A DNA stretch of 37,938 nt, from contig CALWIU010000027.1 of the NCBI GenBank assembly GCA_944380845.1, forward strand, positions 1 through 37,938, given 5' to 3'. This DNA comes from an uncultured Clostridia bacterium. GTDB lineage: Bacteria > Bacillota > Clostridia > Oscillospirales > Acutalibacteraceae. The position numbers and the translations under genes are program-made. The notes under the pieces were generated by a model that did no database searches, had not been told where the DNA came from, and saw only the letters and a program-made list of their open reading frames with translations. Each line of letters starts with the position of its first letter. Within the stretch, counting starts at the first letter, position 1. Below are positions 33,639 to 37,938 of this stretch, piece by piece.

Positions 33639-34839
33639 AAACCGGCTCCTTTATCATTCGACAATCCGCTGACCCATCGCGGAAAAGCACGCGGATTTCA
33701 TCATTTATATGCAATTGTGAGACGGTGGTTACCGCTTCACCGTCTTTTTGACACAGCGCATACCCGCGGGACAGTACTTTTAACGGGCTTAACGCGTCTA
33801 ATGAAGCGACAAGTTCACGGAACACCTTTTCCTGATTGGAGATAAAACCAAGCTGAGCAGCCCGCAAACGGCTGCTTAAATGGTCACAAGTGAGCATTTT
33901 GGCGTCGATATCATGCAAAATCTGTCTTTTTACCCCATCGGAACCAAAGCGGGACAACGCGTTTTCGCATGAAGTAAGAAAAACTGTTTGCGCACGCGCA
34001 AGACGAAGAGAAAATAAATCGAGAGCAGCGCGTATCTCCATCTGATCGGGCACAGCCAGTTCAGCTGCGGCGGAAGGCGTTGGCGCTCTTAAATCGGCGG
34101 CAAAATCACACAAAGTAAAATCTGTTTCATGACCGACTGCGGAAATCACCGGTATTTCAGACGCCGCCACCGCACGCACCAAAGACTCTTCATTAAACGC
34201 CCATAGATCCTCCATGGATCCCCCGCCTCTGCCGACAATAATCACATCGCAGGCGTGACGCGCGTTCAACTCATTCAGGGCTGAAACAATTGAAAGCGCC
34301 GCCTGATCTCCCTGCACGATAACAGGCGCGATGAGAACCGCAGCCAGCGGCCACCGGCGATTCAGGATATTCAGAATATCGCGAACTGCCGCGCCGGTCT
34401 TTGCGGTCACTACGCCGATTGTGTGCGGAAATTGCGGGATCGGCTTTTTCCTTTCAGGGGCAAACAGACCTTCGCGTTGTAATTTTTCTTTCAGCTGCTC
34501 AAAAGCCAATGCCAACGCACCGGCGCCATCGGGAATCATGGCATCAGCATACAGCTGATACTGTCCATCTCGTTCAAAAACACTTACACGACCGGTTACA
34601 ACAACCTTCATGCCATTTTTCGGCAAAAAACGAAGGCGTGAGGCGTTGGAACGAAACATCACCACTTTTACAGCTGCCTTATCATCTTTTAGCGAAAAAT
34701 ACAGGTGCCCTGACTGATAATGAGAAACAAAGTTTGAGATTTCACCGCTAATGGCAACTCGTTGCAGGCGTGTCTCTGCCTCAAACATGGATTTAATAAA
34801 AAAATTCAATTGAGAAACGGTTAATACCGATGTATTCAC
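33619..34839 (-). CDS. xseA: Exodeoxyribonuclease VII large subunit
   Basis: Catalytic subunit of exonuclease VII; 406 residues. Seen: an N-terminal OB fold (VSQLNFFIKSMFE through VVVTGRVSVFERDGQYQLY), the catalytic-domain blocks IGVVTAKTGAAVRDILNIL and VGRGGGSMEDLWAFNEE, then SAVGHETDFTLCDFAADLRAPTPSAAAE, a coiled-coil region, and the final PLKVLSRGYAL. The start is a GTG at 34839 overlapping the upstream stop by four bases (GTGA), with AAAGGA about ten bases upstream. Confidence 0.96.
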   Translation of the reverse strand: MNTSVLTVSQLNFFIKSMFEAETRLQRVAISGEISNFVSHYQSGHLYFSLKDDKAAVKVVMFRSNASRLRFLPKNGMKVVVTGRVSVFERDGQYQLYADAMIPDGAGALALAFEQLKEKLQREGLFAPERKKPIPQFPHTIGVVTAKTGAAVRDILNILNRRWPLAAVLIAPVIVQGDQAALSIVSALNELNARHACDVIIVGRGGGSMEDLWAFNEESLVRAVAASEIPVISAVGHETDFTLCDFAADLRAPTPSAAAELAVPDQMEIRAALDLFSLRLARAQTVFLTSCENALSRFGSDGVKRQILHDIDAKMLTCDHLSSRLRAAQLGFISNQEKVFRELVASLDALSPLKVLSRGYALCQKDGEAVTTVSQLHINDEIRVLFRDGSADCRMIKEPVYEKDDI

Positions 34840-35780
34840 AACATCGCATCCTTTAGCGCCGCAAGCACTGCTGTTCCCACGGCATTATCACCGGACAATT
34901 CCTGCGATGCAAAAACCGTATCGGGATAGTCAGACAAGCGCTTACGAATAATGGTATTGGAAATCACGCCGCCGGAATAAAGGATCGGCAGATCAGGATA
35001 ACGATCACGGAGCGATTCCGTCATGGCGCAAAGCGCATAAGCAATCGAATCAATACAAAACCGGGCGATATCACAGGGTAAGGCACCGTCTTTCCACATC
35101 TTCTCACATTGATTCTGAATTCCGGACAAACTCGGGCTTCCGTTTTTTACAGAAAGTTTCGGTGAAAAACGGCACTCGCTTTCCAAAGAAAGCGCATCCA
35201 GTGCCTTTCCAGCGGGGAAAGACAAACCCAACATAACGCCTACACGATCCACCGCCTGACCGGCCTTCAAATCGGAAGACGACAGCAGAGGAACACATGA
35301 AAAAACTTTTGTCTGATCCGGCGAACAGAAAACAGCCTGCGTTGTACCGCCGGAGACATGGAATGCCAAAAACGCGCTGGATAACAGATCCAAACGCCCG
35401 GCACTGAAAAGAGCGGCAGCTATATGGCCATGCTGATGAGAATTGGTATACATCGGCAACCCCGACAAGGCGCAAAGCCCCTTCACAAAAGAAATCCCCA
35501 CGGTAAAGCACGGCATATAAGAACCATCCTGATCGCAGGGACGGTCGGAGGCTGCGGCAGCAGCCAGATGAATATCAGAAGAAAAGAGATCGCGCAGTTC
35601 AAGAAGGCGCTCAGGCAATAACTGTGTATGATGAAAAACAGCATCGCTTTGACGAATTCCTTTTTCACCGGCTTTTACCGGCAAAAGGCTGCGGGACTGC
35701 CATACCTGCTGGGTTACTGAATCAAAAAGAGCCGCGGAAGTCGTATAATTACTGGTATCGATACCAAGATACAGCCCCAT
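34836..35780 (-). CDS. TsaD/Kae1-family paralog (peptidase M22-like)
   Basis: A 314-residue ASKHA-fold protein related to TsaD, the t6A37 tRNA threonylcarbamoyl transferase. Seen: N-terminal phosphate loop LGIDTSNYTTSAALFD, a metal-type SHQHGHIAAAL keeping the two His four residues apart, FHVSGGTTQAVF, SGGVISN, and the C-terminal GDNAVGTAVL whose Asp corresponds to the TsaD metal ligand. The protein is shorter and more divergent than true TsaD, and this operon position is where Clostridia carry the paralog, so the true tsaD is expected elsewhere. It overlaps nusB by one base and xseA by four. Its function is unknown. Confidence 0.82.
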   Translation of the reverse strand: MGLYLGIDTSNYTTSAALFDSVTQQVWQSRSLLPVKAGEKGIRQSDAVFHHTQLLPERLLELRDLFSSDIHLAAAAASDRPCDQDGSYMPCFTVGISFVKGLCALSGLPMYTNSHQHGHIAAALFSAGRLDLLSSAFLAFHVSGGTTQAVFCSPDQTKVFSCVPLLSSSDLKAGQAVDRVGVMLGLSFPAGKALDALSLESECRFSPKLSVKNGSPSLSGIQNQCEKMWKDGALPCDIARFCIDSIAYALCAMTESLRDRYPDLPILYSGGVISNTIIRKRLSDYPDTVFASQELSGDNAVGTAVLAALKDAML

Positions 35781-36184
35781 TATGCGTCAAGACTCCTTAA
35801 AAAAGAACCGAGAACACCGTTGATATAGGAAGCATCCTCCGGCGTTGCGTATTTTTTGGCAAGTTCTACTGATTCATTGACCGATACCCCACTCGGGATA
35901 TCATCAAAAAACAGGATTTCACAAATTGCCATACGAAGCAAGGCAAGACTGACACGGGACAGGCGATTCAATTTCCAGCCCTTTGCAAATTTTGTAATGA
36001 TCTCGTCCGCTTTGTCGCGCTCCTGTGCGGCTTTTTCCGCCAATGAAACAGCAAAATCATCCGGGTACTGGACATCGTCACTAACGCCGGCAGCATCAAG
36101 GATTTCATCTACCGTTGCATCCGGATGAAAAATCTGCTCAAAAATCAGGATAAACGCTTGTTCTCTGGATTCATGTCGTGTCAT
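35780..36184 (-). CDS. nusB: Transcription antitermination factor NusB
   Basis: Helical RNA-binding protein that with NusE/S10 binds boxA in rRNA leaders and stops early termination; 134 residues. Seen: N-terminal RHESREQAFILIFEQIF, the NRLSRVSLALLRMAICEILF helix, and VSVNESVELAKKYATPEDASYINGVLGSF. AGGTGG lies six bases before ATG 36184. It heads the long operon and is preceded by a terminator-like hairpin within its own leader. Confidence 0.96.
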   Translation of the reverse strand: MTRHESREQAFILIFEQIFHPDATVDEILDAAGVSDDVQYPDDFAVSLAEKAAQERDKADEIITKFAKGWKLNRLSRVSLALLRMAICEILFFDDIPSGVSVNESVELAKKYATPEDASYINGVLGSFLRSLDA

Positions 36185-36208
36185 AAAGGACCACCTGCCT
36201 GAAAATAT

Positions 36209-36268
36209 CTAAAAAAAGCCCCCGGGTGACCGAGGGCGCAAAAGCGGTATTATATTCACAAGGTACAT
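36209..36268 (-). CDS. Possible leader peptide upstream of nusB
   Basis: A 19-codon frame reading MYLVNIIPLLRPRSPGGFF that runs right through the nusB leader hairpin and ends in its T tract. If translated, ribosomes would disrupt the hairpin. No ribosome binding site is visible before its ATG at 36268, so this may be chance. Confidence 0.2.
   Translation of the reverse strand: MYLVNIIPLLRPRSPGGFF
36211..36237 (-). terminator. Terminator/attenuator in the nusB leader
   Basis: On the minus strand an 8-bp GC-rich stem GCCCTCGG with CCGGGGGC (36230-36237 and 36218-36225, one T-G pair), a TCAC loop, and seven T. It lies about 27 bases before the nusB start and downstream of the nusB promoter, so it would stop operon transcription unless it is bypassed. 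Confidence 0.82.
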
Positions 36269-36285
36269 TGCCGACGGTTTGTATT

Positions 36286-36314
36286 ATTATACCAAACAAA
36301 AGCACCCAGCGCAA
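36286..36314 (-). promoter_or_regulatory. Promoter of the nusB-xse-dxs operon
   Basis: On the minus strand TATAAT (36286-36291) preceded by TGG (extended -10), a 17-base spacer and a weak -35 TTGCGC (36309-36314). The predicted leader is about 95 bases. A second TATAAT (36249-36254) has no -35. Confidence 0.7.
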
Positions 36315-36418
36315 CCTTTAATCCGCAATTTCGCAAAACAGGTAAAAAATTCAGTTTTTATACATCAGCAGGAAATAGGAAAATCAAAGATCCGAAACAT
36401 CATTCACATAAAAGAGCA

Positions 36419-37273
36419 TTACTGAACAGACAAGACCGATCCCACCTCCGAAAGAGGCAAAAAAGCCGGCCGTTCATCCGGCTGACGGTTTGGGCGATGC
36501 AGGGTCAGCATCCAGCCGCCGTCAAAAGTTTGAAAAATCATACCGTGACCGCCATCTTCGGTAAAAAGATGCGGCTGCTGCGTCCAATGACCGGTAATGC
36601 TTCCGTTATCCGACAAAGCACGGCACTGCGCATATTTTCCCTGAACGCCGGTAGACCAAATCAGTGAAAGCGCTCCGTTTTCGTGTCGATGCAGAAAAGG
36701 TCCGTCTGTCACATACCGTTCTCCAGCAATAAATGGAACCTCATAAGCATCAGAGCCGCGAAACAGCGTAAACGGATCAGAAGCCGGCTGTTTCAAATCA
36801 TCAGTCAAACGGACGGCTTCCACGGTTCCATTGAGGATCTGTACATGCTCGTGACAGAAAACCATATATGGCACCCCGTTTTCCACATAAAAAGTGCCGT
36901 CCAGCGCAAACCAGTCGTTTGGCGTAATGGAACCGTCGCTATGCGGAAGAAACTGTCCGTCCGGAGCATCACTTTTCAAAATAAAAGTTCCCCGGTTATC
37001 TGAATTTTTCTGTGTAAAGGTCGCAAAAAGATAATAGCTTCCCTGATACGCATGCACTTCCGGCGCCCAGTTGACGCCCCGATTCAGATCGAACTTTGAG
37101 GAATCAAAAATTTCTTTGGGTTCGCTCCAGTGAATCAAATCACGACTGGTATACACATCAAAACCACCGGTATTCATGCCAAAATGAGATGCACGCGTAC
37201 CGTACAGATAATAAACGCCATTTTCCGGTAAAATGAAAGGATCACGAATATGAATATCCTGTGCTAACATCAT
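36419..37273 (-). CDS. GH43-like glycosidase, five-bladed propeller
   Basis: A 284-residue glycoside hydrolase of the GH43 type or a close clan relative. Seen: IRDPFILPENGVYYLYGT with the catalytic base Asp, WAPEVHAYQGSYYLF, ALDGTFYVENGVPYMVF, the candidate acid Glu in AYEVPFI, TDGPFL, and GGHGMIFQTFDGG. GH43 enzymes cut arabinosyl, xylosyl or galactosyl links; the substrate is not clear. No signal peptide. GGGAGGAG precedes ATG 37273, which overlaps the TGA of the GH38 gene by one base; an ATG one codon later is also possible. No terminator is visible before the nusB promoter. Confidence 0.8.
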   Translation of the reverse strand: MMLAQDIHIRDPFILPENGVYYLYGTRASHFGMNTGGFDVYTSRDLIHWSEPKEIFDSSKFDLNRGVNWAPEVHAYQGSYYLFATFTQKNSDNRGTFILKSDAPDGQFLPHSDGSITPNDWFALDGTFYVENGVPYMVFCHEHVQILNGTVEAVRLTDDLKQPASDPFTLFRGSDAYEVPFIAGERYVTDGPFLHRHENGALSLIWSTGVQGKYAQCRALSDNGSITGHWTQQPHLFTEDGGHGMIFQTFDGGWMLTLHRPNRQPDERPAFLPLSEVGSVLSVQ

Positions 37274-37938
37274 CAGATCTCCTCCCGATTCAAAGCAAGG
37301 GTAATCAGTTCAAAGGGATGATACGATAAAGTTTCGATTTGCTCTACCGGTTCTTCCAGCAGATTCATTTTTATCATTTTTCTGCCAAGAGAAAGTGTTC
37401 CGCGTCTCCCGTCCTGCTCAGAAAGACGAAAAATCACTTGTTTCCCATTTTCTGACAACTTGACAGCCTGCAAAAACAATTCATTGGGAAGAGCAACCGG
37501 CAAGCGGAAAGAATCAGCAGACAGCAGAGGGATGTTATATTCAAAGGCTCTGCGGTTGATCTGCGCATCCAGGAAGGAACCGCCATGCGGAAAAATCAAA
37601 TAGCAAAAATCGTGATAGCCACGATCCGCGTCCGGATCTGGGCGTTCCGTCGCTCGCAGAAGTGAAAGACCGACGCTGCTGTTTTTTGCTCCAACGCCAT
37701 ACTTCCCCTCATTGATCAGGGCGACACCTCCGCCGCTCTCCGCCATATCGCACCACTTATGATGACAGACTTCAAAGCGCGCCTGCTGCCAAGTAGTATT
37801 GCGGTGGGTTTCTCTGCGAATAAAACCGGCTGAAGTATCACAAATCAGCTCTCTTGATAAAACATTCACATCAAAAACCACTTTTGCCAGTTTATGATCT
37901 TCCTGCCAATCGACAAGATTTTCCACTTCGATCGCACG
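37273..37938 (-). CDS. GH38 alpha-mannosidase (C-terminal part, cut by the window edge)
   Basis: The last 221 residues of a family 38 alpha-mannosidase; the frame is open through the right edge. Seen: VDWQEDHKLAKVVFDVNV, THRNTTWQQARFEVCHHKW, MAESGGGVALINEGKYG, LSLLRATERPDPDADRG and FCYLIFPHGGSF, all standard blocks of the C-terminal beta domain. The catalytic N-terminal domain is outside, so activity cannot be judged. Such bacterial enzymes are usually cytoplasmic and act on short mannosides. It is translationally coupled to the GH43-like gene (TGATG). Confidence 0.93.
   Translation of the reverse strand, partial: RAIEVENLVDWQEDHKLAKVVFDVNVLSRELICDTSAGFIRRETHRNTTWQQARFEVCHHKWCDMAESGGGVALINEGKYGVGAKNSSVGLSLLRATERPDPDADRGYHDFCYLIFPHGGSFLDAQINRRAFEYNIPLLSADSFRLPVALPNELFLQAVKLSENGKQVIFRLSEQDGRRGTLSLGRKMIKMNLLEEPVEQIETLSYHPFELITLALNREEI

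Noticed and set aside
36240-36284. boxA-like site for NusB in its own leader
   Set aside because: I looked for a boxA core between the promoter and the hairpin and found no acceptable match.
1-37938. T-box leaders, CRISPR array, insertion sequence or prophage
   Set aside because: No T-box motif before argS or tyrS, no regularly spaced repeats, and no transposase, integrase or phage gene were seen.

Overview
The window looks like chromosomal DNA from an endospore-forming member of the Clostridia (Bacillota), most likely near the Oscillospiraceae/Ruminococcaceae. The support is an alpha/beta-type small acid-soluble spore protein, a SpoIVB peptidase, an AbrB-type regulator with a zinc-binding tail, a type I dockerin, strong GGAGG ribosome binding sites, near-consensus sigma-A promoters with 17-base spacers, and a typical clostridial gene order (nusB-xseAB-ispA-dxs-tlyA-nadK-argR-recN). 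The family-level placement is inference. I see no insertion sequence, phage gene, CRISPR array or rRNA.

Layout. 1-2.4 kb: the end of an Orn/Lys/Arg decarboxylase, then a single-gene unit for a secreted dockerin protein of unknown function. 2.6-5.1 kb, minus strand: tRNA-Pro(CGG), abrB and a secreted CotH-like protein kinase. 5.4-12.6 kb: metabolic and RNA-modification genes in several small units (tcdA, proC, coaX plus a PfkB kinase, a membrane M28 peptidase, pfkA, a U32 family protein). 12.8-17.1 kb, plus strand: an operon of ddl, a DUF1934 gene, argS and prmA, closed by a strong hairpin. 17.1-18.7 kb: a membrane-bound XRE regulator flanked by gene-poor DNA. 18.7-22 kb: a DUF1846 protein, a spore protein gene and spoIVB.

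22.1-36.3 kb, minus strand: a long, tightly packed operon. It starts at an extended -10 promoter followed by an intrinsic terminator just in front of nusB, and runs through a TsaD/Kae1 paralog, xseA, xseB, ispA, dxs, tlyA and nadK. A second promoter, carrying a tandem 13-bp repeat, precedes argR, and the unit continues with recN. It then runs without a visible break into a sugar isomerase-like gene, tyrS, mannonate dehydratase (uxuA) and a sialidase. The right edge holds a GH38 alpha-mannosidase (partial) overlapping a GH43-like glycosidase.

Together the genes cover core functions (two aminoacyl-tRNA synthetases, isoprenoid precursors, DNA repair, cell-wall D-Ala-D-Ala, CoA, glycolysis) plus an intracellular glycan theme: sialidase, uronate dehydratase, alpha-mannosidase and GH43, none with a visible signal peptide. 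I did not find a wholly new system. The most interesting leads are the attenuator-like leader of nusB, the tandem operator at argR, the glycan genes joined to recN-tyrS, the dockerin protein with an unrecognised domain, and a peptidase whose active site is split by membrane segments.
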